DNA of 64,000 nt, taken from Candidatus Marsarchaeota archaeon (lineage in GTDB: Archaea; Micrarchaeota; Micrarchaeia; Micrarchaeales; Micrarchaeaceae). The translations under genes and the position numbers were made by a program. Below the pieces are notes generated by a model. That model was not told where the DNA came from. It saw only the letters and a list, made by a program, of their open reading frames with translations, and made no database searches. Shown in pieces: positions 52,954 to 60,943 of the stretch. Numbering within the stretch: position 1 is the stretch's first letter; every line of letters starts with the position of its first letter. The stretch covers positions 186,001-250,000 of the forward strand of contig JAMCYM010000002.1 of assembly GCA_023473665.1 (NCBI GenBank), read 5' to 3'.

Positions 52954-53343
52954 ATGGCAAGGAGCGCAATGAGCAAGAAAACAAACCCCGGCGTGTTCGC
53001 GCTGGAGCTCGTGGGAAGCCTGTTCTTCCTGTTCCTGGTTTACCTGATGGGCATGAACAGCATGCCGGTGAGCGTGGTGTTCAGCGGCACGGGCTCGTTC
53101 TGGCTGCCGGTGTTCGCTGGCGTCTCGATACTCGCCGCGATAGCGCTGTTCGTCTTCAGCTTCACCTACCTGGGAGAGCCGAAGATAATGGCGGGCGAGC
53201 GCACCAAGAACATGGGCCTGCAGCTGGCGATGGTGCTTGGCGTGACGTACTTCGCACTGACGATAGGCACGCCGTACTTCTTCGTCTCCCTGATAGGCTT
53301 CATACTGGCCCTGATAGGCGGAATACTGGGCTACAGGCTCTGA
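52954..53343 (+). CDS. Four-helix integral membrane protein, intact copy
   Basis: The 129-residue protein has a short basic start (MARSAMSKKTNPG) and four hydrophobic segments (about 14-34, 46-70, 85-102, 105-127) with a single hydrophilic loop (GEPKIMAGERTKN) in the middle. It is the complete version of a gene whose 5' ends are repeated at 49319 and 51260. A cttaaaagccttg element near 52915 may be the promoter. Function unknown. The repeated 5' ends suggest ATPase modules were inserted into copies of it. Confidence 0.7.
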   Translation: MARSAMSKKTNPGVFALELVGSLFFLFLVYLMGMNSMPVSVVFSGTGSFWLPVFAGVSILAAIALFVFSFTYLGEPKIMAGERTKNMGLQLAMVLGVTYFALTIGTPYFFVSLIGFILALIGGILGYRL

Positions 53344-53472
53344 AGTCAAGGCACTGGCCCTGCCTCCGGCAGGGCATTCTCTTTTTGGTTATTGGAGACC
53401 CCGATCTGTGCCAGGACTTGCCGCACTATGCTAAACGTTTTATATCTTAGCTGTCATATATTGGCGAGAAAC

Positions 53473-53694
53473 ATGAAGATGGAGATATACGGGTTTAAGG
53501 CCGATGTCCACAGGGACGGGAAGTGGTTCGTGGGCACGATCGACGAACTCCACGTCCAGGATCAGGCCAGGAGCTTGAGGGAGCTCGAGAGCGAGCTCAA
53601 GGATGCGGTAGACACCGCAGTCGAATTCCTTACTGAAAAGAGTATCGTCAAGACAAAATCGCCGGTGCTGAGAAGCCTGATCGCCAGGAACTAG
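53473..53694 (+). CDS. HicB-like antitoxin
   Basis: The 73-residue protein starts at ATG 53473 (MKMEIYGFKADVHRDG) and has the HicB partial-RNase-H-like pattern: a strand pair with DGKWFVGTIDELHVQDQA, then SLRELESELKDAVDTAVEFL. HicB antitoxins block the small RNA-binding toxin HicA. The frame from 53392 adds unrelated residues and is rejected. A HicA-like frame follows but is broken, so this antitoxin may be an orphan. Confidence 0.68.
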   Translation: MKMEIYGFKADVHRDGKWFVGTIDELHVQDQARSLRELESELKDAVDTAVEFLTEKSIVKTKSPVLRSLIARN

Positions 53695-53711
53695 GTGAGC
53701 ACATAGGCGCA

Positions 53712-53816
53712 CTGAGGCCTGTAAAACCGTTCAGGCTGCTTAAAGTGCTGCAGGAAGATTACGGGTTCTCGGCCAGGCAAAACTCTGATGATTTTATGCT
53801 CTTTTGGTTGGGTTAG
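53712..53816 (+). pseudogene. Truncated HicA-like toxin gene
   Basis: Codons from CTG 53712 read LRPVKPFRLLKVLQEDYGFSARQ, very like the first strand-helix-strand of HicA. Where HicA has K/R-G-S-H with the catalytic histidine, the frame continues NSDDFMLFWLG and stops at 53814. No ATG or GTG start is seen in frame. The break lies at the edge of the inverted adhesin cassette, whose own stop codon overlaps this one on the other strand. Confidence 0.6.
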
Positions 53817-55141
53817 GTGCAATGATAGCTATTCGACAAAGACGTATTTTGGTATGTTAATACCTGGCCTGAACCGCCTGAACCGCCTGCTTGTCCTATC
53901 GTGGAGGCTCCCCCTAAAGAGACATTATTTTGCGGTCCTCCACTACCGCCCGAATATGTGTAGATGCCTGGAGTATACCCTCCATTTCCGTAAACTATTA
54001 ATATACTCCCCCCGCCACCGCCGCCGCCACTAGCACCATCTGATGTGCCCTTGTCTGTAATAGTTTTACTATAAACATGTGTGCCATACTCTGCTTGCCC
54101 GATTTGTCCGCTTGCTCCTGCGGTGTTGATCGAACCAGTTATGCTAACGGTAAATCCTTGTATATATACGCCATAACCAGCAGCACCACCCGTGCCTCCA
54201 TCTCCTTCGCCAGTAACGCAGCCTGAGAATAAACAACTGCCTGCGCCGCCGCCTCCAGAGCCGCCATTTAAGTAGCCTGTCGGATTTGCTTCCACAGAAC
54301 CTACGAGAGATGAACTCAGCACAGGGGCCGGGGGTGTAGAACCGTTATTTCCGACCTGACCTGCCGCTGAGGTAAGACCCCCACTAACGCTCGTATTGCA
54401 TCCGTTAGCTCCGCCATATGTATTGCTACCGCCGCCACTGCCACCAGAGCCTCCATACGAGCTAGTAAACATATTACACCATGATGTCGTTGTGTTATAA
54501 CCGCCGGTGGGGTTAGTGTAAGCACCTGTGCTCAGGCTTTGCGTACCTGAATTAACTGCACCGTTAATATTGACATTCAGGAGGGCTTTAAGACCATAGC
54601 CGATGGTCGTTAGTGTGACACCGCTATCTACTGTTATATTGCAGGCCACAATATCGCCAGTTAAGGTTGTTCCCGAATTGTATATTACCACTGCGCTCGA
54701 ATTATCTAAGGAGGTAGGATTATATACTGGAGTTATATACCCTGCAGTTTCTGTGATCGGGGCGCTCATCGTTATGCTCGTGCTCGTTGATGTGCCGGAA
54801 TACGAGCCGGATCCCGAACCTGACCAGCTCTGGAATATATAACCGCTGCCAGGAGATTCGCTTATCCCGACTCCGGAGCCGCTGTTGTACCAGCCGCTGC
54901 CTGGAGAGACTGAGCCAGTTCCCGACGGACTTACTGCCATCGTTAGGTAGTACTGGGTGGTGTACGAGGCTGTGACAGTACATGACGACGAGGCAGTGAA
55001 GCTGCCTGACTGCGCACTCTGGCTGCAGCCGCTCAGCGACGAATATGCATACTGTGTGCCGCTGCCGCCTGCCACAGAAGACGCATAAGAGTATGTGACC
55101 GTGCTGCCGTACGACACTGTGATGCTTACTGGGAGCAGCAA
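53813..55141 (-). pseudogene. Silent adhesin-tail cassette (no start, no signal peptide)
   Basis: The 442-codon frame begins abruptly with LPVSITVSYGSTVTYSY, a near-identical copy of the last repeat of the adhesin at 43552, followed by one repeat-like unit and then a distinct Gly/Ser/Asn-rich tail ending SYHCT. The frame extends only nine codons further before a TAA (55168), with no plausible promoter, start or leader. It is therefore not a gene on its own but an in-frame alternative 3' end. Cysteines in the tail (CNTSVSGG, SCLFSGC) suggest a folded, exported domain. Inversion or gene conversion with 47985-48074 would fuse it to the stalk. Confidence 0.75.
55047..55136 (-). repeat. 90-base identity block, silent copy
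   Basis: This is the inverted partner of 47985-48074. Identity begins abruptly at 55136, four bases from a candidate recombinase core site. Confidence 0.9.
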
Positions 55142-55167
55142 ACAAGGTTTTCGAAGGAAGTTTGTTT
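55140..55167. other. Candidate tyrosine-recombinase core site
   Basis: AAACAAGGTT, an 8-base spacer TTCGAAGG, and AAGTTTGTTT (complement AAACAAACTT) give ten-base arms matching at 8 of 10 positions. Two imperfect inverted arms around a 6-8-base spacer is the usual layout of Xer/integrase core sites. It lies between the silent cassette and the recombinase gene. No second copy was found by eye inside the adhesin gene. Confidence 0.4.
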
Positions 55168-55242
55168 AGTTCTCATAAAATATCTTTTACAAAAAAACAA
55201 TCGCTTTAGCGGCTGGATGAATCTACACAATTATTAAGAACC

Positions 55243-55276
55243 TACAATATTGTAATGGTGTATAAATTTTTATATG
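55243..55276 (+). promoter_or_regulatory. Recombinase promoter with palindrome
   Basis: The perfect palindrome TACAATATTGTA (55243-55254) lies just upstream of a TATA-like gtataaatttttatat run (about 55258-55275). The start at 55314 follows by about 40 bases. The palindrome could be an operator. Confidence 0.5.
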
Positions 55277-55313
55277 CAGGTAAAAGGGTTTATAGGTTCA
55301 GGATAGTGATTGG

Positions 55314-56540
55314 ATGAGATATCCAGAGAATACTATGAGAGAAGTGGAAGCGCAGTTAGAGAGGATAAGTCACATCAAATGGGTGAGCGGCGGCAACATG
55401 GAACTGGCCCGAAAGTACGCTGACAGACTACTGGCGCTGGACAGGAACCCCAGGACCATCAGCAAGCACATCTATTACCTGAGGCGCATCCTGGAGCTCT
55501 CTCCCGCATTCGACTTTTCCAGGGCGAAGCGCGAGGACTTCGAGAAGCTTCTGCTCAGAATCAAGAGGCTCGGAGTTTCGGCCGCCGCCGAGTATGATTA
55601 CAAGAAGGTCTTGAAGTCGTTCATGAAGCAGGAGTTCGGCGACGGGGTTATGCAACCGGCCGCAGTGCAATGGATCAAGCTTTCGACCAAGGATTTCGGG
55701 AGGATAACGCCCTCCGATGTGCTGCGACCCGAAGAGGTTTTGCTGCTGATAGAGGCCGCAGGCAACAGCCGTGATCGGGCCCTCATCTCGCTCGGCTTCG
55801 AGGCGGGGCTGAGGAGCGGCGAGGTCGTTAACATGAGGGTAAGGGACGTCGACCTGGTATCGCAGCAGGCCTGGGTCACGGTCTCGGGCAAGACGGGCAT
55901 GCGGCGCATCCCAATCTTCGGCTCTGCGTTATATATAGCGCGCTACCTGGACGACTGCAGGCCCAGACTGAAACCTGACGACTGGCTCTGGCAGCGGCTG
56001 GTGCATGATCGTCGCGCGGGCCGCCTGGAAGCACCGGGCATGAACGCGATGCTGAAAAAGGTTGCCAGGGAGGCCGGCCTCGCCAAGCCCAAGGGCATCT
56101 GGTGGCATTTGTTGCGCCATTCCTCGGCAACCTACAACGCGAACAGGCTCAACGAGGAGCAGCTGCGGAATTTCTACGGCTGGGCCAAGGGCAGCCAGAC
56201 GCCATCGCTGACGTACGTGCACATGGCCGCAGAAGACGTCGCCAACGCGCTACGCAAGGCGAATGGGCTGAAGGCACATGAAGCATGGGAGAGATCTTTG
56301 CCTGTTAAGGAATGTCCCCGCTGCATGTTCGTGAACACAACTGATGCAAGGTTCTGCTCCAGATGCGGATCGGCGCTTGACGTAAATGCGGCTTTTCGGC
56401 AAGGGAAAGACGAAACTACTCTCGAGCGGCTTTTTGTCGAGTGGATGAAGAATCATGAAGATGTTAGAAACTGTGATACCAAACTGCCATATGAAAAAAG
56501 GCGGACGCGCATTGCCGGCAATGACAGTCTTCGATTATAG
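55314..56540 (+). CDS. Tyrosine recombinase/integrase with C-terminal zinc ribbon
   Basis: The 408-residue protein has a SAM-like N-terminal core-binding domain (~20-125) and a catalytic domain with R167 (GLRSGE), K193, H265-x-x-R268 (HLLRHS), W290 and the nucleophile Y301 (LTYVHM). All expected residues are present. A zinc ribbon follows (C334, C337, C348, C351). This architecture is common among archaeal XerC/D-like recombinases, which act on chromosomes or mobile elements. Its position beside the silent adhesin cassette suggests it may rearrange that cassette, or that it is the integrase of an element including it. Confidence 0.85.
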   Translation: MRYPENTMREVEAQLERISHIKWVSGGNMELARKYADRLLALDRNPRTISKHIYYLRRILELSPAFDFSRAKREDFEKLLLRIKRLGVSAAAEYDYKKVLKSFMKQEFGDGVMQPAAVQWIKLSTKDFGRITPSDVLRPEEVLLLIEAAGNSRDRALISLGFEAGLRSGEVVNMRVRDVDLVSQQAWVTVSGKTGMRRIPIFGSALYIARYLDDCRPRLKPDDWLWQRLVHDRRAGRLEAPGMNAMLKKVAREAGLAKPKGIWWHLLRHSSATYNANRLNEEQLRNFYGWAKGSQTPSLTYVHMAAEDVANALRKANGLKAHEAWERSLPVKECPRCMFVNTTDARFCSRCGSALDVNAAFRQGKDETTLERLFVEWMKNHEDVRNCDTKLPYEKRRTRIAGNDSLRL

Positions 56541-56594
56541 GATGATATTTAGACGAGCCCCTAGAGATTAAGATGAAGTGGCTCTATCATCCTA

Positions 56595-57035
56595 TCAGAT
56601 AGGCTTGCCCCTCCCAACGTAGCGCGCGTTCAGCTCGCTATAAGTGACAATTGCTGCCTTGGCGCGCAGCGATGTGGCGCCGAGCGTCTCAGCCAGCGGC
56701 GCGCTGTCGGGCGCGGCTGCAGAGGCGAATGCCGATGCCTCAAGCTCGTTGCGTATTGCCTTGTAGAGCACAAGTCGGTCCTCGCGGTAATGGCTCGATC
56801 TGAAAGGCGCGCTCTCGCAATCGAGTTCGAGCTCCTCCACTATCTTGTCCAGCATCTCGCGCTGCTTTGCGGTCTTCCGCAGCATTGTCGTGATATCAGC
56901 CCTCTCGGCTGTGCTTGGCCTCTGAGCAAATCTCTGTTCGGACATCGTATCAGCATCGCTTGCGCATGCCACGCATTTAAAGACGAAGCCATATTCGTCA
57001 GAAGTCGAATTATTGAGAACCTGTAAGTCCCGCAT
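56595..57035 (-). CDS. Small protein, unknown
   Basis: From ATG 57035 the product has ~146 residues, mostly helical and rich in Ala, Glu and Arg (for example TTMLRKTAKQREMLDKIVEEL). It has one C-x-x-C pair (KCVACASD) near the N-terminus. A TATA-like tatatatat run at 57066-57076 is ~30 bases upstream; an in-frame TTG at 57065 overlaps it and is less likely. No family recognised. Confidence 0.5.
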   Translation of the reverse strand: MRDLQVLNNSTSDEYGFVFKCVACASDADTMSEQRFAQRPSTAERADITTMLRKTAKQREMLDKIVEELELDCESAPFRSSHYREDRLVLYKAIRNELEASAFASAAAPDSAPLAETLGATSLRAKAAIVTYSELNARYVGRGKPI

Positions 57036-57137
57036 CGCCCGAATGACTTCAGTGTATTTTAGCAAAGTATATATATGTTTACTCGAATAAAAGAAATCAG
57101 ATGATAGGTCAGGGCGCCGCTCGATGGATAAGAATAT

Positions 57138-57161
57138 ATATTATATAGACTTATATAATAT
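57138..57161. promoter_or_regulatory. Perfect inverted repeat at the start of the RelE-like pair
   Basis: ATATTATATA, spacer GACT, TATATAATAT: ten-base perfect arms ending one base before the ATG at 57163 and overlapping the TATA region. It is a likely autoregulatory operator. Confidence 0.6.
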
Positions 57162-57162
57162 C

Positions 57163-57423
57163 ATGGCCGGTAGACTACTGCACTACCCCAGACTCGACAC
57201 GGTGCTCATGGTGGAAGAGGCGATAAAAAGGGCCAGGGAGTACCCGTCGAAGAGGCAGCTCTGGCTGTCGCTGAGGAAACGTGTGATGTATCAGACATTC
57301 AATGTCATAGTAGCCTACCTCGAGGACTCGGGAAAGATAGTCCAGAAGGATGGAAAGATAATCTGGGTGTGGGGGCCTGGTCTGGTGAAGAAATACCGCA
57401 GCAGCGGTTTTGTGTTGAAATAA
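57163..57423 (+). CDS. Winged-helix-like antitoxin candidate
   Basis: From ATG 57163 (MAGRLLHYP) the product has 86 residues: a helical start (RLDTVLMVEEAIKRA), a possible recognition helix (PSKRQLWLSLRKRVMYQTFNVIVAYL) and a two-strand wing (GKIVQKDGKIIWVWG). The TATA and inverted repeat just upstream support this start over 57124. It overlaps or abuts a RelE-like gene, so an antitoxin role is inferred. Confidence 0.6.
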   Translation: MAGRLLHYPRLDTVLMVEEAIKRAREYPSKRQLWLSLRKRVMYQTFNVIVAYLEDSGKIVQKDGKIIWVWGPGLVKKYRSSGFVLK

Positions 57424-57752
57424 GCGCAAGCAGGAGCGTCAGGGTGGTCTTTGCGGACAAGAAGGTGCAGAGGGCCTACTATAAACTGCGGAAAGAGAAT
57501 CCGCTTCTTTACAAATTTCTGGAGAGGGCAACCGATGACATTAAGGCGGATCCGGTCTGCGGCATAGCAATACCGAAACGCCTCATACCTAAGGTGTACA
57601 GGCAGCGATACGGGATAAACAACCTCTGGAAATACAATCTGCCGGATGCCTGGAGGCTTGTCCATTCCTTAGTTGGCGATGAAATAGAAATAATCGCCAT
57701 ATTACTCGAGTTGTTTCCCCACAAAGAGTACGAGCGGCGCTTCAGATATTAG
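57369..57752 (+). CDS. RelE-like toxin candidate
   Basis: The core VVFADKKVQRAYYKL, then LYKFLERATDDIKADPVCGIAIPK, KVYRQRYGINNLWKYNLPDAWRLVHSL and EIEIIAILLELFPHKEYERRF follow the RelE/ParE toxin fold closely, including the conserved R/K-rich middle and the closing H-K-x-Y. Start is uncertain: GTG 57369 overlaps the antitoxin gene by 55 bases, while GTG 57444 would give a compact 102-residue protein typical of the family. RelE-type toxins cleave mRNA in the ribosome or otherwise block growth. Confidence 0.65.
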   Translation: MGAWSGEEIPQQRFCVEISASRSVRVVFADKKVQRAYYKLRKENPLLYKFLERATDDIKADPVCGIAIPKRLIPKVYRQRYGINNLWKYNLPDAWRLVHSLVGDEIEIIAILLELFPHKEYERRFRY

Positions 57753-58326
57753 GCCGCGTATGGTTCTTTTGTGCCTGTTCCGATTCCTTGCCCTGGTATA
57801 GCATGGCCTTGAGCTTTGATAATGCCTTGTTATCCTGATATCCAAACCCCAACGCCCCGGTCCATGTACTGACGAACTCTATCGGCGTCCTCACGAACAT
57901 CATGCCGAACGGGTCTTCAGAGAGATGCAGCTCAAAGCCGTGGTTGGAAGCCTTCCAGATGCCAATAGCGCGTATCGCATTGAATCTCGATGTCACTATG
58001 TGGAGTTGCGCATCGGCAGGCATGCGCATCGCTCTCATTATACGCTCGCTGTTGCGGAAGTTGTCTATCGTGCTGTTGGCACTGAAGTCGAGGTGCAGTC
58101 TGTAGCTGCCAGGCGCGGCTCCGCGTTCTAGCCCAGCGATGATCTTATGGGAGATGTGGGTCGTCTCGGTCTTTGTGCCAGTTACTATGACATTGACGTC
58201 CATGCCTGGCCGCAGGAGTTGCTTTGCAACTTCTACCGCCTTGTCGGCGCGCCTCTCGGAAATGGCCTTCCGCTGGTCGCCCAGAACTATGATTACGTGC
58301 GTTTCCTGCTTCTGCATTTGCGCCAC
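57742..58326 (-). CDS. DUF218 (YdcF/ElyC-like) protein
   Basis: The 194-residue protein has THVIIVLGDQRKAISERRADKAV near the start, VNVIVTGTKTETT, then DFSANSTIDNFRNSERIM (the family's s/a-x-N-T-x-x-N element) and LHIVTSRFNAIRAIGIW. This order matches DUF218, Rossmann-like proteins some of which act in envelope metabolism. It lacks the N-terminal membrane helices seen in ElyC, so it is probably cytoplasmic. The substrate is unknown. It precedes the right edge of a three-gene minus-strand set. Confidence 0.65.
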   Translation of the reverse strand: MAQMQKQETHVIIVLGDQRKAISERRADKAVEVAKQLLRPGMDVNVIVTGTKTETTHISHKIIAGLERGAAPGSYRLHLDFSANSTIDNFRNSERIMRAMRMPADAQLHIVTSRFNAIRAIGIWKASNHGFELHLSEDPFGMMFVRTPIEFVSTWTGALGFGYQDNKALSKLKAMLYQGKESEQAQKNHTRPNI

Positions 58327-58339
58327 ATCATGGTGTAAA

Positions 58340-58867
58340 TTAATCGGTAAGCAGCCGTATCCTCCTGCTCAGGCCATAGCTAACCGTAAATTCGTCAGAA
58401 ATGTCAGCGCTGCCGAGGTGGGACGAATGCCTGACATCGGCCTCGAGATACGCGGCCTTGCCTGCAGCCATCAGGGTATTGTAATCATCAAGGAGGCTGT
58501 CGGCCACCGAGCTCGGAAGTTCAATTACGTAGATGGTCCTGTATTCAATAGCATTATCGCTTCTTCGCAGCATCGCTAATATATTGAGGTCGTACGTGTT
58601 ATAAGCCCATTCGTTCTCGGACTTTGTTAGGCCGTTCGGGGCTATCTGCACGCATACTGCAAGGGTGCTGTTCGGCTTTATTGAGTCGAACTCCTCTTTC
58701 GTTGTAAGCCTGTCTCCGGCCGTGCGCCTTGGTACACTTGATGTACCATCGGTACCTTCAGCATCATGTGCAGAAGCGGTCTCTGTCAGCGGCCCGTAAT
58801 ACTCAAGATAGTCGTGAATCGAGCTGATGTGATGCTTGTCATTTGGCTTAGCGGCCGTGTTTCCCAT
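58340..58867 (-). CDS. Protein of unknown function
   Basis: From ATG 58867 (MGNTAAKPND) the product is ~175 residues. The first ~70 are polar and low in hydrophobics; the rest has alternating strands and helices (STLAVCVQIAPNG, YDLNILAMLRRSD, YRTIYVIELPSSVADSLLDDYNTL). The frame from 59065 overlaps the next gene and is rejected. TATA-like atttaaat lies ~30 bases upstream. No family recognised. Confidence 0.5.
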   Translation of the reverse strand: MGNTAAKPNDKHHISSIHDYLEYYGPLTETASAHDAEGTDGTSSVPRRTAGDRLTTKEEFDSIKPNSTLAVCVQIAPNGLTKSENEWAYNTYDLNILAMLRRSDNAIEYRTIYVIELPSSVADSLLDDYNTLMAAGKAAYLEADVRHSSHLGSADISDEFTVSYGLSRRIRLLTD

Positions 58868-58892
58868 GATTATATTGCACCTTTCCAGATAT

Positions 58893-59618
58893 TTAAATTG
58901 TGTTTTTTGTTGTATTGCGCAGCATGGTGCGGGAGCGCTCCCATAGCCTGCTGGGCTCTGTCCTGAGCAGCATGTGCATTGTGTTGTATATGCTGAACCT
59001 CTGCGAGGCGTAGAGCTCGCCGACGAAGACGTCGTGCGCCATTTCGGGCCCGCGGCTCTCCACAAGCCCCCACGATTTCATGTCCCCGCATGCGACGTAG
59101 CCTAGCACCTCTGCCACGCGTTCCGAACCTGGTCTGATGCCCATGCGGTCCAGGACGGCCTTGCCGCGCTGAATGGCCGGAAGGCCCCTCAGCTCGTAGT
59201 AAAGCGCGAAGAGCCGGGGCGCACTCCTTCTTATGGCTTCGAGCAGCGGGCCCTTCGCATAGAAAGTGGCGCCTTTCGCCTCTTCTGCTGCGTGCCAGAG
59301 CTCGAGGTTATGCCTTGCTATGCCTTCGGCTATGTGGAAGTCGTCGATGCATAAAGGGTCTATGCGCAGCTCGCCCGTGGCATTATCATATGCGCTGGCA
59401 TTTATGACGAACGGGCCGCGCCTGTAGGCCATGTCATGCACTATGCGCAGCTTCGGCATCCTCGCCTCGATGCCTGATGCGCGCCCAAAGTGCGATAGGG
59501 CGTCTGCAGCTATAGCATGCGCGCGCTCGTTAGCGTTGTCATAGATGGCGCGCTCTGCCGTGCCCTCATAGCCGGCGTTGGGCACGTACGCAGCCCTCCT
59601 GTGGAAAAGGCGCAGCAT
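58893..59618 (-). CDS. Protein of unknown function with HxxExxH segment
   Basis: The 241-residue protein has helices and a segment EGIARHNLELWHAAEEA in which two histidines flank a glutamate (H-x-x-E-x-x-H). It lies downstream of a strand-rich stretch (GPFVINASAYDNATGELRIDP), and a later ERVAEVLGYVACGD offers another glutamate. The layout recalls the HExxH protein at 17405, but the canonical motif is absent, so metal binding is speculative. It is first in the small minus-strand set 59618-57742. Confidence 0.5.
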   Translation of the reverse strand: MLRLFHRRAAYVPNAGYEGTAERAIYDNANERAHAIAADALSHFGRASGIEARMPKLRIVHDMAYRRGPFVINASAYDNATGELRIDPLCIDDFHIAEGIARHNLELWHAAEEAKGATFYAKGPLLEAIRRSAPRLFALYYELRGLPAIQRGKAVLDRMGIRPGSERVAEVLGYVACGDMKSWGLVESRGPEMAHDVFVGELYASQRFSIYNTMHMLLRTEPSRLWERSRTMLRNTTKNTI

Positions 59619-59726
59619 GCTTCCGCTCTCAATGCTTCATATTGCTATTTATAGCTTGCTGGGTGCCAAGCTTGAATGCATCCATGGGAATGCTACCAGG
59701 AATAAGGCTGTGTATAACGTTTCTAC

Positions 59727-60938
59727 CTATAGATCTGAGGCATCCATGATCTCAAGCATATCAGAATGAACGTTCTTCTTGTCCTGGACGAACAGTATTC
59801 TGCGTTTGGCATTTATCCTGCCAAGGCTTTCCTCCGCTCTCCTTACATCTTCCCCGCTGACTTTACCGCCCCATTTGACCTCCAAAACCACTTGCACGGA
59901 GTTGAACCTTACCAGCACGCCATCAACATCATAATCCTTCGCTTCAAATACATATTCCTGAAGGCCAAGTTTGTCCGCAATATGTTCACGAATATTGTCT
60001 TCGACGATGTGTGGAAGAAGTTCTGTGATGATCCGGTTGGCCTCAATGCTTTTTATTCGTCTTTGCGAAATCCCATATTTCTCATCTGCATAGAAGAACA
60101 GCTTCATTAGCGGGGAAGGTATCTTGTACGCAAATTTGTTTTTCTCATATACTTTAATGCGCCTTAGCAGCCCTATTTTTACCATCGTACTGAGATAGGA
60201 CTGGACAAAGCTGGGATCGTCTTTCGCCACAAGTTTTTTGGAAAACAGGCTGCTTGATATCTCGCCAGATGTGGTTTTACCGTCTGCCACGGCTCTGATG
60301 ATACCCTCGAACACTGCTGTTGTTCCTTTATCCTCCTCGATTAGTATCTCTCCGAACAGGGCCGGCACGGCCTCTGCCGAGCCTAGTAAAACGTCACCCA
60401 TGATTTCCCCGGCGTTCTTATTCTTATCGTAAAACGCCACAGCTAGCGGTTCCCTAAGCATTATGGCTGTTTCCACAAGCTCTTTATTATCAAGCTTCTC
60501 CTTTGAGAGCGCCTCAAGGCTTTCTCCAAGAGAAATTATCGGTATCTGCACTTCGTTGAAAAGGCCCATTATTGGGGATCTTATTGATAGCAGTTGCTTC
60601 GCAAGAAAAAGCGTCGAAGTTACCAGTATCAGCTTGCCGCCCGCGCCTATAGACTGCAGCACGTCCAAGAACGAACCGCCAAGCCTATGGAATTCGTCGA
60701 TTACTATCGTTTGCCCATTCTTTGCTCCGAATCTTAGCCTGTCAACGAGCACCTCGTATGGCACCTGCACTCCGTCCTCATCAGATATTATAGTCCTGTC
60801 CCTGTTTACGAAATAGTATGAGTCGTATTTCACGAAGTTTTGCACGAGAAACGTTTTTCCAGTCTTCCGCCTACCATAAACCAGCACCCACTTTTTGGTT
60901 TCTAGGCGCCTAACCTCTTCCGGCCTTTGTATAATCAT
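59727..60938 (-). CDS. Archaeal ATPase_2-type ATPase with DUF234-like C-terminus
   Basis: The 403-residue protein has Walker A GRRKTGKT (22-29), Walker B TIVIDEFHRL, sensor LVTSTLFLAKQL, a winged helix (SGEISSSLFSKKLVAKDDPSFV), and a C-terminal nuclease-like core YDVDGVLV ... VVLEVKWGG. It belongs to the same broad family as ATPase 1, but the hairpin module of the other two loci is not found upstream. A palindromic TATA region (60944-60961) lies immediately ahead, consistent with a leaderless autoregulated gene. Confidence 0.8.
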   Translation of the reverse strand: MIIQRPEEVRRLETKKWVLVYGRRKTGKTFLVQNFVKYDSYYFVNRDRTIISDEDGVQVPYEVLVDRLRFGAKNGQTIVIDEFHRLGGSFLDVLQSIGAGGKLILVTSTLFLAKQLLSIRSPIMGLFNEVQIPIISLGESLEALSKEKLDNKELVETAIMLREPLAVAFYDKNKNAGEIMGDVLLGSAEAVPALFGEILIEEDKGTTAVFEGIIRAVADGKTTSGEISSSLFSKKLVAKDDPSFVQSYLSTMVKIGLLRRIKVYEKNKFAYKIPSPLMKLFFYADEKYGISQRRIKSIEANRIITELLPHIVEDNIREHIADKLGLQEYVFEAKDYDVDGVLVRFNSVQVVLEVKWGGKVSGEDVRRAEESLGRINAKRRILFVQDKKNVHSDMLEIMDASDL

Positions 60939-60943
60939 AATTT

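Noticed and set aside
53813-55141. Silent cassette as an independent expressed gene
   Set aside because: No ATG/GTG start, signal peptide or promoter; the only near-start is a TTG in the middle of a repeat-type sequence, and an in-frame stop lies nine codons upstream.
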